Shown here: piece after piece, positions 29,901 through 39,267 of the stretch | Numbering within the stretch: position 1 is the stretch's first letter | Layout: every line of letters starts with the position of its first letter | Assembly (NCBI RefSeq): GCF_040215105.1 | Contig: NZ_CP157875.1 | Coordinates: 341,001-405,000, forward strand | DNA from: Aeromonas veronii | GTDB taxonomy: Bacteria > Pseudomonadota > Gammaproteobacteria > Enterobacterales > Aeromonadaceae | Length of the DNA: 64,000 bases | Reading direction: 5' to 3' | Notes under the pieces: model-generated | Databases searched by the model: none | Told to the model about the DNA's origin: nothing | The model's input: only the letters and a program-made list of their open reading frames with translations | Program-made: the position numbers and the translations under genes

Positions 29901-30672
29901 AATCATCGGCGAGGAGGCGACCAAACTGTTTGCCGATGCCAACGCCATGCTGGATAAACTCGAGCAGGATCACAGCGTGCGCTGCGCCGGCATCGTCGGC
30001 CTCTTCCCCGCCAACGCCGTGGGGGACAGCATCGAGGTCTACACCGACGAGTCGCGCACCCAGGTGCGCAAGGTGCTGCACCACCTGCGCCAGCAGAGCG
30101 AGAAGCAGGGTTTCCCGAACTACTGTCTGGCGGACTATGTGGCACCGAAAGAGAGCGGCAAACCGGACTGGATCGGTGCCTTCGCCGTCACCGGCGGCAT
30201 CGGTGAAGAGGCCATCGCCAACGCCTATAAAGCGGAGCACGACGACTACAACGCCATCCTGATCCAGGCGGTGTGCGACCGTCTGGCCGAGGCCTTCGCC
30301 GAGTACCTGCACGAGCAGGTGCGCAAAGTGCACTGGGGCTATGCCGCGGACGAGGCGCTCTCCAACGAGGAGCTGATCCGCGAAAATTATCAGGGCATAC
30401 GCCCCGCGCCGGGTTACCCGGCCTGCCCCGAGCACACGGAGAAGGGGAGCATCTGGGAGCTGCTGGGGGTGGAGCAGGCCATCGGCATGAAGCTCACCGA
30501 GTCCTATGCCATGTGGCCGGGGGCGGCGGTGTCGGGCTGGTACTTCTCCCATCCCGACAGCAAATACTTCGCGGTGGCGCAGATCCAGCAGGATCAGGTG
30601 GAAGACTACGCCGTGCGCAAGGGCATGACCCTGGTGGAAGCCGAGCGCTGGCTGGGGCCTAACCTGCATTGA
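26998..30672 (+). CDS. metH: Cobalamin-dependent methionine synthase MetH
   Basis: 1224 residues with the four MetH modules in order: homocysteine-binding barrel (about 10-325, with GGCCGTTP zinc ligands), methyltetrahydrofolate-binding barrel (about 350-620, [11 protein letters not shown]), cobalamin module (about 650-890) and C-terminal SAM-binding activation domain ([12 protein letters not shown]). The cobalt ligand in GDVHDIGKN is His759 in this numbering, the same as in E. coli. It makes methionine from homocysteine. The start is GTG at 26998 or the next GTG at 27001; a GAGAGGA site precedes both. Upstream met boxes suggest MetJ control. Confidence 0.98.
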   Translation: MVSNIKKKLEACLRERILIIDGAMGTMIQGYKLGESDYRGERFADWHTDIKGNNDLLVLSKPAVIREIHDQYCAAGADILETNTFNATRIAMADYEMEELSAEINREAARLARAVADEWTAKEPHKPRFVAGVLGPTNRTASISPDVNDPGKRNVTYDELVAAYTESTHALIEGGADIILIETIFDTLNAKAAAFAVEGVFEALGHALPVMISGTITDASGRTLSGQTTEAFYHSLRHVKPISFGLNCALGPDELRQYVEELSRISESCVSAHPNAGLPNAFGEYDLDAVEMAEHIREWASSGFLNLVGGCCGTTPTHIRAMADAVAGIKPRALPEIPVACRLSGLEPLIITAESMFVNVGERTNVTGSARFKRLIKEGLYDEALDVAKQQVESGAQIIDINMDEGMLDAEAAMVRFLNLIAGEPDIARVPVMIDSSKWEVLEAGLKCVQGKPVVNSISMKEGEEKFIQQAKLLRRYGAAVIVMAFDEVGQADTRARKFEICQRAYRILVDQVGFPPEDIIFDPNIFAVATGIDEHNNYAVDFIEAVKDIKDNLPHAMISGGVSNVSFSFRGNEPVREAIHAVFLYHAIQNGMDMGIVNAGQLAIYEDIPAELKEKVEAVVLNLNPDATEALLAIAEKYRGAGAQAEDPRDQEWRSWPVGKRLEHALVKGLTDFIEEDTEEARAGAERPLHVIEGPLMDGMNVVGDLFGAGKMFLPQVVKSARVMKRAVAYLQPYIEAEKQGGYSNGKIVLATVKGDVHDIGKNIVGVVLQCNNFEIVDLGVMVSCETILKTAREVNADIIGLSGLITPSLDEMVHVAKEMERQGFKLPLLIGGATTSKAHTAVKIEQNYKEPVVYVSNASRAVGVAQSLLSPELKPAFVARIDKEYEIAREQHARKQPRSKPVSLAHARANRHQLDWVGYEPPAPREPGVQKFENVSISVLRPYIDWTPFFLSWELAGKYPRILEDEIIGEEATKLFADANAMLDKLEQDHSVRCAGIVGLFPANAVGDSIEVYTDESRTQVRKVLHHLRQQSEKQGFPNYCLADYVAPKESGKPDWIGAFAVTGGIGEEAIANAYKAEHDDYNAILIQAVCDRLAEAFAEYLHEQVRKVHWGYAADEALSNEELIRENYQGIRPAPGYPACPEHTEKGSIWELLGVEQAIGMKLTESYAMWPGAAVSGWYFSHPDSKYFAVAQIQQDQVEDYAVRKGMTLVEAERWLGPNLH

Positions 30673-30707
30673 TCGACAGGGTCTGCGGACCCTGTATCGA
30701 GGTAATG

Positions 30708-31763
30708 ATGAAGATTGGATTTGTCGGCCTGGGGGCCGTGGTACAGACGGCCTATCTGCCTGCCCTCGTTGCATTGGCAGAAGATGCTGAAATATGGGGG
30801 TTTGACCCGGCTCAGACGCTGCCGGGAGTGATCTCAGCCCCGAGTCTGGCAGCCTTGCTGGCTCTGCCCCTGGATCGGCTGGTCATCGCGACCCCTTCTT
30901 TGCTGCACCTGCCGGTGCTGGAGCAAGCGCTGGCGAGCGCCATCCCCTTGATCCTTGTCGAGAAACCCGTGGTGGCCAGCCTGGCCCAGCACGAGCGCCT
31001 GCTGGCCCTGCTGGCGGATCCCGCCGTGGCGGGTCGGGTGCTGGCGCTGGATCACTGGATGGCCCGCCGCGCCGCGCAGCAACTGCTCGGCGAGGGACTG
31101 GATGCCGGCTGGCAGCCTCAGGGGGCGGCCGTTCGGCCCGCGACCCTCAAGGATGTGGCTGAAGTGGAAGGCTTTTTGCTGGAGCCTTGCGGCATCGATG
31201 CACAGGGTCATCCCTTCGCCCTCAACTTCGCCACCGGCGAGCCGGATCAGCGGACCTTCCGCCATCCGGATGGGGTCATCCTCGATATCGGCACCCATGT
31301 ACTGGCTATGATCCACGAACTGCTGGTGGCCCTCGGCGGTGATGACAGCCTGCACCTGGTGGTGGAAGGGGTCTGCGATCGGCTGGGACGACCCATCGCA
31401 CGGGGCGATCTGAGTACGGCGGAGGGACGGGCCTGCCTGCGCGGGGAAGCGGCCGGGGTGCCTGTCACCCTCTGGCTCGACAAGTACGCGGGGCCTGGTG
31501 TGGAGAAGAAGGGATTACGCCTGACACTCAAGGATGGCCGGGTGATCGAGCTGCTGCGAAGCGGCAATCTGGCCTGGCTGCATCATCATGAAAACGGGAT
31601 GGAGCAACGTTGGCAGTTGGAGGGATCCCTCTATCGTCACTGCATTGCCCAGACCCTGCTGGCGCCAATCCCTGTCGGGGGATGGGGCGGGGTCACCGCC
31701 CGCCGCCTGCAGGAGGTGGGGCTGCTGCTCGGCCTGCAACAGCAGTTGCGCGGCCCGCACTGA
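30708..31763 (+). CDS. Gfo/Idh/MocA family oxidoreductase
   Basis: 351 residues from the second of two ATGs (30708), which is spaced properly from GAGG. The N-terminal Rossmann motif IGFVGLGAVVQTAYLPAL binds NAD(P). LVEKPVV (about 94-100) holds the Lys of the family's EKP motif. The C-terminal domain is a beta-sheet substrate region. It starts 35 bases after metH on the same strand, so it may be co-transcribed, although no methionine role is known. The substrate, probably a sugar-like polyol, is unknown. Confidence 0.82.
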   Translation: MKIGFVGLGAVVQTAYLPALVALAEDAEIWGFDPAQTLPGVISAPSLAALLALPLDRLVIATPSLLHLPVLEQALASAIPLILVEKPVVASLAQHERLLALLADPAVAGRVLALDHWMARRAAQQLLGEGLDAGWQPQGAAVRPATLKDVAEVEGFLLEPCGIDAQGHPFALNFATGEPDQRTFRHPDGVILDIGTHVLAMIHELLVALGGDDSLHLVVEGVCDRLGRPIARGDLSTAEGRACLRGEAAGVPVTLWLDKYAGPGVEKKGLRLTLKDGRVIELLRSGNLAWLHHHENGMEQRWQLEGSLYRHCIAQTLLAPIPVGGWGGVTARRLQEVGLLLGLQQQLRGPH

Positions 31764-31851
31764 AACGGCTTTAGAGGGCATTTGCAAGACGGCGCTCTTT
31801 GTCCTGGGCCCTTCTTGCAGAACGGCGCATGGTGAGGGGAAAGGATTGGCG

Positions 31852-31879
31852 TTGCCAGTCGTTCATGGCACCTTATACT
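31852..31879 (+). promoter_or_regulatory. Sigma-70 promoter of rimK
   Basis: TTGCCA (31852-31857) and TATACT (31874-31879), 16-base spacer, about 31 bases before the rimK ATG. Confidence 0.7.
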
Positions 31880-31910
31880 CTCCAGTCCGATTATCAGGTC
31901 TGCCATTTCC

Positions 31911-32807
31911 ATGAATATTGCCATTTTATCCCGTGAGCCCAACAACTACTCCACCCGCCGCCTGGTCGAGGTGGCCCGGGCCCGTGGTCATCAGGTTGAA
32001 GTGCTCGACACCCTGCGCTGCTACATGAACATCGCCTCCCACAGCCCCTCCATCCACTACGAGGGCCGGGAACTGGCGGGCTATGACGCCGTGATCCCGC
32101 GCATCGGTGCCAGCATCACCTTCTACGGCACCGCCGTGCTGCGCCAGTTCGAGATGATGAACACCATGGCCCTGAACAGCTCGGTGGCCATCTCCCGCTC
32201 CCGGGACAAGCTGCGCGCCATGCAGCTGCTCTCCCGCCATGGCATCGGCCTGCCCATCACCGGTTATGCCCACAGCACCCATGACGTGCCGGATCTCATC
32301 ACCATGGTGGGCGGCGCCCCCCTGGTGGTGAAGCTGCTGGAAGGAACCCAGGGCATAGGTGTGGTGCTGTGCGAAACCCAGAAGGCCGCCGAGAGCGTGA
32401 TCGAGGCCTTCATCCAGACCAACAACAACATCCTGGTGCAGGAGTATATCCGCGAGGCCAACGGTGCCGACATCCGCTGCCTGGTTGTCAACGGCAAGGT
32501 GGTGGCCGCCATGCGCCGCCAGGCCCAGCCCGGTGAGTTTCGCTCCAACCTGCACCGTGGCGGCACCGCCGAGGCGATCAAGATCAGCCCCGAGGAGCGG
32601 GCGACCGCGGTGCAGGCCGCCAAGATCATGGGGCTGGACGTGGCCGGGGTGGACATCCTTCGCAGCGCCCGCGGCCCTCTGGTGCTGGAGGTGAACTCCT
32701 CTCCCGGTCTGCAAGGGGTGGAAGCCGCCTCCGGCAAGGATGTGGCGGGCAAGATCATCGAGTATCTGGAGCTCAAGGCGAGCCGCAAGCACAAGCCGGC
32801 GGAGTGA
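31911..32807 (+). CDS. rimK: Ribosomal protein S6 glutamate ligase RimK
   Basis: 298 residues of ATP-grasp type, highly conserved with E. coli RimK (300 residues). Visible motifs are [21 protein letters not shown] at the N-terminus, [27 protein letters not shown] (ATP-grasp loop, about 138-154) and [15 protein letters not shown] (Mg2+ ligands, Glu and Asn). The enzyme adds glutamates to the C-terminus of ribosomal protein S6. It has its own promoter and a downstream hairpin. Confidence 0.97.
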   Translation: MNIAILSREPNNYSTRRLVEVARARGHQVEVLDTLRCYMNIASHSPSIHYEGRELAGYDAVIPRIGASITFYGTAVLRQFEMMNTMALNSSVAISRSRDKLRAMQLLSRHGIGLPITGYAHSTHDVPDLITMVGGAPLVVKLLEGTQGIGVVLCETQKAAESVIEAFIQTNNNILVQEYIREANGADIRCLVVNGKVVAAMRRQAQPGEFRSNLHRGGTAEAIKISPEERATAVQAAKIMGLDVAGVDILRSARGPLVLEVNSSPGLQGVEAASGKDVAGKIIEYLELKASRKHKPAE

Positions 32808-32830
32808 CGGCAAAGCCGATGGTTGGAGAT

Positions 32831-32860
32831 GACAAGGCGCCTTAGGGCGCCTTGTCGTTT
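32831..32860 (+). terminator. Terminator of rimK
   Basis: GACAAGGCGCC and GGCGCCTTGTC form an 11-bp stem around TTAG, followed by GTTT. Confidence 0.75.
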
Positions 32861-32882
32861 CTGCTCGCCCCGTTGAGACGCA

Positions 32883-32997
32883 CTCCCCTCACCCTGGCCC
32901 CTCCCAAAGGGAGAGGGGACCTAGAGGTGAGTCAGGTGTTTTGCGCCCTTCCCCCGCTTTTTTGAAGAAACGGGGAGAAGGGCCGGGGATGAGGGGG
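32883..32997. repeat. Pair of inverted C/G-rich dispersed-repeat-like elements
   Basis: One unit (32883-32905) reads CCCCTCACCCTGGCCCC; the other (32971-32997), reverse-complemented, reads CCCCTCATCCCCGGCCC. They face each other across about 65 bases containing a CCTCCC-AAA-GGGAG hairpin. This pattern resembles short non-coding repeats scattered in many gammaproteobacterial genomes. Confidence 0.55.
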
Positions 32998-33000
32998 CGG

Positions 33001-34293
33001 TTACAAGCCTGACTCGGCCCCATCGGCTTGGGACGAGTCGTCATCAATCACGGCTCCCTGACCCATCTCCAGCTTGGCGCTGAACACCCCCTCTTCCAGC
33101 CGGGTGATGATGTGCCAGTCCAGCTTCTCGCAGATGCGCTGGATGATGGTGAGGCCGCAGCCATAGCCCAGGATCTGATCCGGCGCCGCCGCCGTGGGGT
33201 TGCTGATGGTGAGGGTCTGCCGGTTCAGGGTAATCTCGATGTGACCGTCGGCGTAGCTGAGGGCATTCTTGAGCAGGTTGCTGAGCGCGATGGCGAGCAG
33301 GGAGAGGGGGGCCTGTACCTCGCTCTGTTCGTCCAGATTGAGCCGGATCTCGACGCTCTCCCGCTGCAGCAGAGGCGCGAGACGGGCCAGCTCCCGGCGG
33401 ATCAGCGGGGCGACCAGCTGGGGCGGGCGTTCCACCGCCTCCTTGCGACCCAGCAGCAGGAAGGTTTCGGTGAGCAGGGCCATCTCGTCGCTGGCGGTGC
33501 GGATGCGCCCCGCCGCCCGGGCCGCCGGGGCGGGCAGGTCGCTGACCTTGCCGAGCAGGGCCGCCGAGCCCTGGATCACCATGTTGGGGGTGCGCAGCTC
33601 GTGGCTCGCGAAGCGGCTGAACTCCTGCTCCCTGGCGAACACGGCGGCGACCTCCTGCTTGCCGGCCAGCAGCGCCTGTTCGATTTCTCTCAGCTCCTGC
33701 CAGGGGGCGTCCGGCACGAAGTCGGCCCGATCCGGGGTGAGGTGGGCAACCCGCTGACGCAAGCGCTCCAGCGGCCGGGTGATGTGACGCACCAGCCAGA
33801 TGCCGAAGGCGACGCAACCGAGCAGCAGGGTGAGGCCGATCAGTCGGGTGATCAGGTGCAGCCTGTCTTCGTAAGGATCCAGGTAGTCGTCGGCGTCGTC
33901 GTTGAAGACCAGGTAGAGCAGGCCCTGGCCGGAGGGGTGAGGTCGCACCAGGAAGTGCTTGTCCTCCTCGCCGAGCTGATGCTCATAAAAGCCCGGGGTC
34001 TGGTAGGGCCTCAGCCAGGCGGGAAGGCGCCCGGCCTGGGTCCAGTAGCTGGAGAACTGGCGCGGGCTGGGGGCGGGGGCCAGCTCTCCCAGCCGCAGCC
34101 AGTCATCGCCATAGCGGGTGACCTCGGCCTCCAGCCAGTGGCGCAGGCTCAGCTCCTCCATCTTGCTCTCCGCCGCCACCATCAGCAGGCTGAGGGTGGT
34201 CAGCAGCAGGAGCCCGGCCCCCCCCAGTATCAGGATCAGCCGTTTGCGCAGGCTGGGCAGCTTGCTGGCGCTCTCCTCGTGGCCACGGTTCAT
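33001..34293 (-). CDS. Two-component sensor histidine kinase
   Basis: 430 residues. A first membrane helix (about 17-37, LILILGGAGLLLLTTLSLLMV), a periplasmic domain to about 155, a second helix (LIGLTLLLGCVAFGIWLV), a HAMP-like linker, the phosphoacceptor H-box at His231 (ASHELRTP), and a C-terminal ATPase domain with N-box LSNLLKNALSY and a G-box-like GYGCGLTII. The G-box is shorter than usual, as in QseC/PfeS-type kinases. It overlaps the regulator stop by 4 bases. The signal is unknown. Confidence 0.88.
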   Translation of the reverse strand: MNRGHEESASKLPSLRKRLILILGGAGLLLLTTLSLLMVAAESKMEELSLRHWLEAEVTRYGDDWLRLGELAPAPSPRQFSSYWTQAGRLPAWLRPYQTPGFYEHQLGEEDKHFLVRPHPSGQGLLYLVFNDDADDYLDPYEDRLHLITRLIGLTLLLGCVAFGIWLVRHITRPLERLRQRVAHLTPDRADFVPDAPWQELREIEQALLAGKQEVAAVFAREQEFSRFASHELRTPNMVIQGSAALLGKVSDLPAPAARAAGRIRTASDEMALLTETFLLLGRKEAVERPPQLVAPLIRRELARLAPLLQRESVEIRLNLDEQSEVQAPLSLLAIALSNLLKNALSYADGHIEITLNRQTLTISNPTAAAPDQILGYGCGLTIIQRICEKLDWHIITRLEEGVFSAKLEMGQGAVIDDDSSQADGAESGL

Positions 34294-34961
34294 GACGAGG
34301 CGGTCAGCCGGTAGCCCTGACCGTGCAGGGTTTCCAGCATGGGGGTGGGAAAGGGCTTGTCGAGGGCGTTGCGCAGGGCATAGATGTGGCTGCGCAGGGC
34401 GTCGGAGTCCGGCTCCTCATCTCCCCAGACGGTGTTCAGTACCTCCTGACGGGTGACCAGCTGGGGGGCCCGTTTCACCAGCAGGCTGAGGATCTGGAAC
34501 GGGATCTTGCCGAGCCTGAGCTCCACCCCGGCGCGGTGGGCACGGCCGCTGGCAGGATCCACCGTCAGCTCGCCGAAGCTGAGGGTTCCCATGTCTCCTC
34601 TGGGTCCGCGCAGGGCCAGAGCCTGCAACCTGACTTCCAGCTCCTCCATGGCGAAGGGCTTGACCAGGTAGTCGTCGCCGCCGGCGCGAAAGCCCGCCAG
34701 CTTGTCGTCCAGGCTGTCGCGGGCGGTGAGAAACAGCACCGGGGTCGGGATGCCATCGGCCCTCAGCTGCTCCACGGTGCGCAGGCCGTCGAGGCGCGGC
34801 ATCATGACGTCCATGATGATGACATCGAAGCGCTGCTCCGCCAGCAGCTGCAGGGCGGCCTGGCCGTGGTAGGCACAGTCCAGCTGGTGCCCCGCGAGCT
34901 CCAGGTAGTCCATGATGGTCTCCGCCACCTGGGGATTGTCTTCCACCACCAGTATTTTCAT
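34290..34961 (-). CDS. OmpR/PhoB family response regulator
   Basis: 223 residues from ATG 34961, preceded by GGAG. Receiver domain: acidic pair ED at 7-8, phosphoacceptor Asp51 (IIMDVMMP), Lys101 (LVKPF). The C-terminal winged helix (about 125-220) ends in ALDKPFPTPMLETLHGQGYRL. It is the partner of the kinase at 33001-34293 and is divergent, across 90 bases, from two genes for small exported DUF5666-like proteins, which are probable targets. Confidence 0.9.
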   Translation of the reverse strand: MKILVVEDNPQVAETIMDYLELAGHQLDCAYHGQAALQLLAEQRFDVIIMDVMMPRLDGLRTVEQLRADGIPTPVLFLTARDSLDDKLAGFRAGGDDYLVKPFAMEELEVRLQALALRGPRGDMGTLSFGELTVDPASGRAHRAGVELRLGKIPFQILSLLVKRAPQLVTRQEVLNTVWGDEEPDSDALRSHIYALRNALDKPFPTPMLETLHGQGYRLTASS

Positions 34962-35051
34962 GTTCTGATCTCCTGGTTGTGGCCGCGATTTCACGGCCGC
35001 TTCACACCGGATGAGGCATGCTGTGTGCCAGTGTAACCCCGAGGATCCCCG

Positions 35052-35468
35052 ATGACGAAGCCCCTCTGCGCGCTCTTGCTATTGATTTTGCTGCCCTTTG
35101 GGGCGGCGCATGCGGCTGAGTTCAAATTGATCGGCCGCACCAGCTGGCAGCTTGGCCAGCTGATGGTCAACGGCATCCCCTTTGTCATCGATGAAGATAC
35201 CCGCTTCAAGGACGGTCTGGACGAGGACGATCTCGGCGGAACCTGGGTCGAGCTGGAAGGGGAGATGCGAGGGGATCGCCGCCTGATCCACAAAGTGGAG
35301 GAGCTGGAAGAGGATGACGAGATGGATCTGGAGGGGCCGGTGGCGCAGGGGCGGGTCTGGGGCTATGCCGCCTCGGACGGCAGCCTGGCCCCTTTTGAAG
35401 GACGCTGGCTGGAGCTGGAGTGCAAGTTTGACGGCATGCGACTGAGTCGTTGCCAGGAAGAAGATTGA
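35052..35468 (+). CDS. Exported DUF5666-like protein A
   Basis: 138 residues with a signal peptide (MTKPLCALLLLILLPFGAAHA, cleavage near residue 21). The mature part has the pattern VNGIPFVIDEDTRFKDGLDE, then GTWVELEGEM, which matches the OB-like repeat of DUF5666 proteins as I recall it. It is strikingly acidic (EELEEDDEMDLEG at about 85-95). A CRCQ-type cysteine pair is near the end. The function is unknown. It is divergent from a response regulator. Confidence 0.7.
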   Translation: MTKPLCALLLLILLPFGAAHAAEFKLIGRTSWQLGQLMVNGIPFVIDEDTRFKDGLDEDDLGGTWVELEGEMRGDRRLIHKVEELEEDDEMDLEGPVAQGRVWGYAASDGSLAPFEGRWLELECKFDGMRLSRCQEED

Positions 35469-35548
35469 GCCACCTTGGCCGCGGGCCGGAAAAAAGAGCG
35501 GATCCGGCCCATAGTTAAACCTCGCGTCGCCACGACCCCGAGGTCCCC

Positions 35549-36028
35549 ATGACAAACGCTCCACTGATCCTCTGTCTGCTGCCCTTCGGCGCCCTGGCCA
35601 TGGAGCCCGAGCTCTGGCTGGTGGAACTGGAACATAACGATGGCATTCGCCTGCAGTTTCAGGGGGCCGAGCTGGAACTCGGCAGCGCCGATTTGGTGGG
35701 GATCGACGGGCCGGATGACCTCCAGCCGGGCATGCGTCTCGCCATCGAGAGTCGCCACGGCGTCGCCGAGCAGATCCGCTTGCTCACCTCGGCGCCGACC
35801 CTGGCCCAGAGCAGTCAGTGGTCACGGGCAGAGGACAGGCTGCTGGCCGCCGCGGGGCAGACCCTGTTGCTGCAGGAGCTGGGAGTGCTGGTGTTCGATG
35901 GGAACACGCGCTGGCAGAATGGCAGCCCGGCGGATCTGCAATCGGGACGCAAACTGGTGCTGACCCGTGACGAAGAGGGGCACCTGACGGACATATTGAT
36001 CCCCAACCCGGAAGAAGATCCTGAATAG
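35549..36028 (+). CDS. Exported DUF5666-like protein B
   Basis: 159 residues, with a short hydrophobic N-terminus (MTNAPLILCLLPFGALA) that looks like a signal peptide. The body carries two copies of a pattern like that of the preceding protein: a segment with LVGIDGPDDLQPGMRLAIES and one with GVLVFDGNTRWQNGSPADLQ. It is acidic at the C-terminus (NPEEDPE). It is probably co-transcribed with the gene 80 bases upstream. The function is unknown; the two may be a duplicated pair. Confidence 0.68.
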   Translation: MTNAPLILCLLPFGALAMEPELWLVELEHNDGIRLQFQGAELELGSADLVGIDGPDDLQPGMRLAIESRHGVAEQIRLLTSAPTLAQSSQWSRAEDRLLAAAGQTLLLQELGVLVFDGNTRWQNGSPADLQSGRKLVLTRDEEGHLTDILIPNPEEDPE

Positions 36029-36325
36029 GGCTAAATAATATTCAGATATGATGGGTATTATTTAATCGTATTAACTAGCACACATGGCTCGTCGGTAATT
36101 AAAAACTTAAACACCACGAAATTCATAAAATAAATAATAAAGTAATAGCTCTGATATCAAGCTTGTCATTATTAAATAAGCGCAATGTTAATTGCCGGAT
36201 TCACGATTTATATAAATCAAACTGTGGACTCGATCGCAATTGGCTTTGTTCTTCGCTGATATTTTCCCTCTTGCATGCAGCAAGAAAAGTAATTTGCATG
36301 CCAAACATTAAATATTGGGGGAGCT
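36029..36325. promoter_or_regulatory. AT-rich aerolysin control region
   Basis: About 297 bases with very low GC compared with flanking genes. It holds a CRP-like site TGTGG-N6-TCGCA (36223-36238), a candidate -10 TATTTT (36260-36265) and two TTGCATGC copies (36271-36278 and 36294-36301). AT richness suggests H-NS-type silencing. No gene was seen. Confidence 0.55.
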
Positions 36326-37807
36326 ATGGATAAATTAAAAACAAGCGGTTTGGCGTTGACCATCTCGACGCTGCTGATGAGCCAGGCCTATGGGGCTGAG
36401 CCCATCTACCCTGATCAGTTGCGCCTCTTTTCACTCGGAGCCGGGGTATGCGGGGATAATTACCGCCCGGTAAATCGGGAAGAAGCACAGAGTGTCCGCA
36501 ATAATATTGTGGCCATGATGGGGCAATGGCAGATCAGCGGGCTGGCCAATAATTGGGTTATTATGGGGTCAGGCTACAATGGTGAAATAAAACCCGGGAG
36601 CGCATCTGATACCTGGTGTTATCCAACCAATCCGGTCACCAGTGAAATACCCGTATTGCCCGCGCTGAATATTCCAGACGGTGATGAGGTGGACGTACAA
36701 TGGCGGCTGGTGCATGACAGTGCCAATTTCATCAAACCCGCCAGCTACCTCGCCCATTATCTCGGCTATGCCTGGGTGGGGGGTGACCACAGCCCCTATG
36801 TGGGTGAGGACATGGACGTGAGCCAGGATGGCGACAGCTGGCTCATCCGCGGCAACAACAGCGGCGGTTGCGACGGCTATCGCTGCGGCGAGAAAACCAG
36901 CATCCGGGTCAGCAACTTCGCCTACACCCTGGATCCCGAGAGCTTCAGTCACGGCGAGGTGACCCAGTCCGATCGCACCCTGATCAAGACGGTCGTAGGG
37001 TGGGCCGTCAACGACAGCGACACCCCCCAGTCCGGCTATGACGTGACCCTGCGCTACGACACGGCCACCAACTGGTCCAAGACCAACACCTACGGTCTGA
37101 GCGAGAAGGTCTCCACCAAGAACAAGTTCAAGTGGCCCCTGGTGGGGGAGACTGAGCTCTCCATCGAGATCGCCGCGAGCCAGTCCTGGGCCTCCCAGAA
37201 CGGGGGCGCGACCACCACCTCTCTGTCCCAGTCGGCGCGCCCGACCGTGCCCGCCCACTCCAGGATCCCGGTGAAGATCGAGCTCTACAAGGCGAACATC
37301 TCCTACCCCTACGAGTTCAAGGCGGACGTCAGCTACGATCTCGCCCTGAACGGCTTCCTGCGCTGGGGCGGCAACGCCTGGCACACCCATCCGGACAACC
37401 GCCCGACCTGGAACCACAGCTTCGTCATGGGCCCGTTCAAGGACAAGGCGAGCAGCATCCGCTACCAGTGGGACAAGCGTTACATCCCGGGTGAGGTGAA
37501 GTGGTGGGACTGGAACTGGACCATACAGCAGAACGGTGCCGATACCATGAAGCATGCCCTGGCCAGGGTGCTGCGTCCGGTGCGCGCCAGCATCACGGGT
37601 GACTTCCACGCCGAGAGCCAGTTTGCCGGCAATATCGAGATCGGTGCGCCCGTTCCCATCGGGGGTGACAGCAAGGTGCGCCGTGCCCGCAGTGTCGACA
37701 GCCAGGCTGGCGGGCTGCGCCTGGAGATCCCCCTGGATGCCGGCGAGCTCTCCGCGCTGGGCTTTGACAACGTCCAGATCAAGCTGGAACCCGCGACCAA
37801 CCAGTGA
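36326..37807 (+). CDS. aerA: Aerolysin, pore-forming toxin precursor
   Basis: 493 residues, the length of classic proaerolysin. Signal peptide 1-23 (cleaved before AEPIYPDQ). The N-terminal lobe has FSLGAGVCGDNYRPVN. The large lobe holds the GPI-anchor binding region and the conserved WWDWNW tryptophan cluster near residue 393. The central SEKVSTKNKFKWPLVGETELS segment spans the membrane-inserting loop region. The activation region near residue 450 carries KVRRARS, cut by furin or secreted proteases. Toxin monomers assemble into heptameric pores. A terminator follows. Confidence 0.97.
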   Translation: MDKLKTSGLALTISTLLMSQAYGAEPIYPDQLRLFSLGAGVCGDNYRPVNREEAQSVRNNIVAMMGQWQISGLANNWVIMGSGYNGEIKPGSASDTWCYPTNPVTSEIPVLPALNIPDGDEVDVQWRLVHDSANFIKPASYLAHYLGYAWVGGDHSPYVGEDMDVSQDGDSWLIRGNNSGGCDGYRCGEKTSIRVSNFAYTLDPESFSHGEVTQSDRTLIKTVVGWAVNDSDTPQSGYDVTLRYDTATNWSKTNTYGLSEKVSTKNKFKWPLVGETELSIEIAASQSWASQNGGATTTSLSQSARPTVPAHSRIPVKIELYKANISYPYEFKADVSYDLALNGFLRWGGNAWHTHPDNRPTWNHSFVMGPFKDKASSIRYQWDKRYIPGEVKWWDWNWTIQQNGADTMKHALARVLRPVRASITGDFHAESQFAGNIEIGAPVPIGGDSKVRRARSVDSQAGGLRLEIPLDAGELSALGFDNVQIKLEPATNQ

Positions 37808-37833
37808 ATTCGTGGCAGTGAAATAAGTATGTT

Positions 37834-37860
37834 AAACCGGGTTTTTGCCCGGTTTTTATT
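37834..37860 (+). terminator. Terminator of aerA
   Basis: AAACCGGG and CCCGGTTT form the stem around TTTTTG, with a T-rich tail. The remaining sequence to 38133 (about 270 bases) shows no gene. Confidence 0.88.
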
Positions 37861-38133
37861 TGTGAAAAATAAGATAAACAGTGCTTTCCACTGCCCTGAT
37901 CACGTCGCCCGTTTGCCGCTTATACGTGTTTCCGAGTGCAAGCAGGGCGCATCCCGCCGACTTCCCTTGCTGGCGGGCGACCTGAACGATATAAATTCAG
38001 CTCAAATGGGGCTATTGATGAGCCATTCCCCTATCAAAAGAAGGTCAATAGGGATTGCCGCAGAAGTGGCTTCTACACTCAATGCCAGGCCCGCAAGAGG
38101 ATGCGGGCCGCGAGAGGACAAGGATGAGCTGCG

Positions 38134-39135
38134 ATGGAACAAGAGACGGACGGGATCAGGATCTCCGATCTCAATGAGGCAGTGGTGCACGGCATCCTCG
38201 AGGTGATCAGCGAAGGGATCTGGGACTGGAATGCCAACACGGGGTTCGTTTACCGCAATGCCGGCTGGTATCTGATGCTGGGTTACGATCCCCACTCCCT
38301 GGAGAACACGGTATTCACCTGGGAGAGCGTGATCCACCCCGACGATCTGGCCCACGTCATGGCCTGTTTCGATGACTGCCTGAACGGCAAGGCCTCCGAC
38401 TACAGGGCCGAGTACCGTTGTCGCTGCCGCAATGGGGAGTACCGCTGGATAGAGGACAGCGGCCGCATCATAGCGCGCAACCCCGATGGTTCCGTGGCCC
38501 GGATGATCGGGGCCCATCGCGATATTCACGCCCAGCGCGAGCTCTATGTGCGGCTGGAGCTGCACAACCGCAGCCTGGAGCAACAGGTCGCCGAGCGCAC
38601 GGCCGAGCTGGAGTGCCTCAACCGGGCGCTGCAGCATCAGGTGGAGGAGAACCGCCGCCTGGCGGAGACGGATGTGCTGACCGGTGCCGCCAGCCGGTAT
38701 CGGCTGGAACAGGCGATCCGGCTGGAACACGAGCGGGCGCGGCGCTTCCAGGAGCCCTTTTCCGTGATCGCCATGGATGTGGATGACTTCAAGCAGATCA
38801 ATGACAGCCATGGTCACGGGGTGGGCGACAAGACCCTCATCGACATCGTCAAGGCGACCCGGGGCGGGATCCGCGAGATCGATCTGCTCGCCCGCTGGGG
38901 AGGCGATGAGTTCATGCTGATCCTGCCCAACACCCGGCTGGCGGATGCCCTGCTGGTGGCCGAGAAGCTGCGCCTGCGACTCGGGCATCTGCGGGTGATG
39001 GAGCGGGACCCCATCACCCTGAGCTTCGGGCTGGTGGAGTCTCAGCCCGAGGAGGCGGTGGCCCAGCTGATGGCGAGGGTGGACAGGGCGCTCTACCGGG
39101 CCAAGCTGGCGGGCAAGGACCAGCTCTGTGGCTAG
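38134..39135 (+). CDS. PAS-GGDEF diguanylate cyclase
   Basis: 333 residues, soluble. A PAS fold of the PAS_3 type (about 20-130, IWDWNANTGFVYRNAGWYLMLGY) is followed by a coiled coil (about 150-190) and a GGDEF domain. The active site GGDEF is residues 256-260, intact, and an inhibitory I-site RxxD (REID) lies five residues before it. It should make c-di-GMP and be product-inhibited. A ligand or cofactor could bind the PAS domain. It is near adhesion and curli genes, though control by it is only inferred. Confidence 0.92.
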   Translation: MEQETDGIRISDLNEAVVHGILEVISEGIWDWNANTGFVYRNAGWYLMLGYDPHSLENTVFTWESVIHPDDLAHVMACFDDCLNGKASDYRAEYRCRCRNGEYRWIEDSGRIIARNPDGSVARMIGAHRDIHAQRELYVRLELHNRSLEQQVAERTAELECLNRALQHQVEENRRLAETDVLTGAASRYRLEQAIRLEHERARRFQEPFSVIAMDVDDFKQINDSHGHGVGDKTLIDIVKATRGGIREIDLLARWGGDEFMLILPNTRLADALLVAEKLRLRLGHLRVMERDPITLSFGLVESQPEEAVAQLMARVDRALYRAKLAGKDQLCG

Positions 39136-39267
39136 ACATGGGCCGGGCCGAGGGGCTGCCATGGGCCTCTCTTCCCCCGAATGCGGCTTGATCTCGCTCT
39201 CTGCTTGACGCCAACCCGGCTCACTGGTCTGATGCGCGCTCTTTTCATACCTGTGAGATATATCTTG

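Noticed and set aside
26881..30774. A 1297-codon open frame antisense to metH
   Set aside because: It mirrors metH on the other strand. GC-rich third positions in the real gene remove stops from the antisense frame, and its product is a low-complexity His/Gly/Asp-rich chain with no motif.
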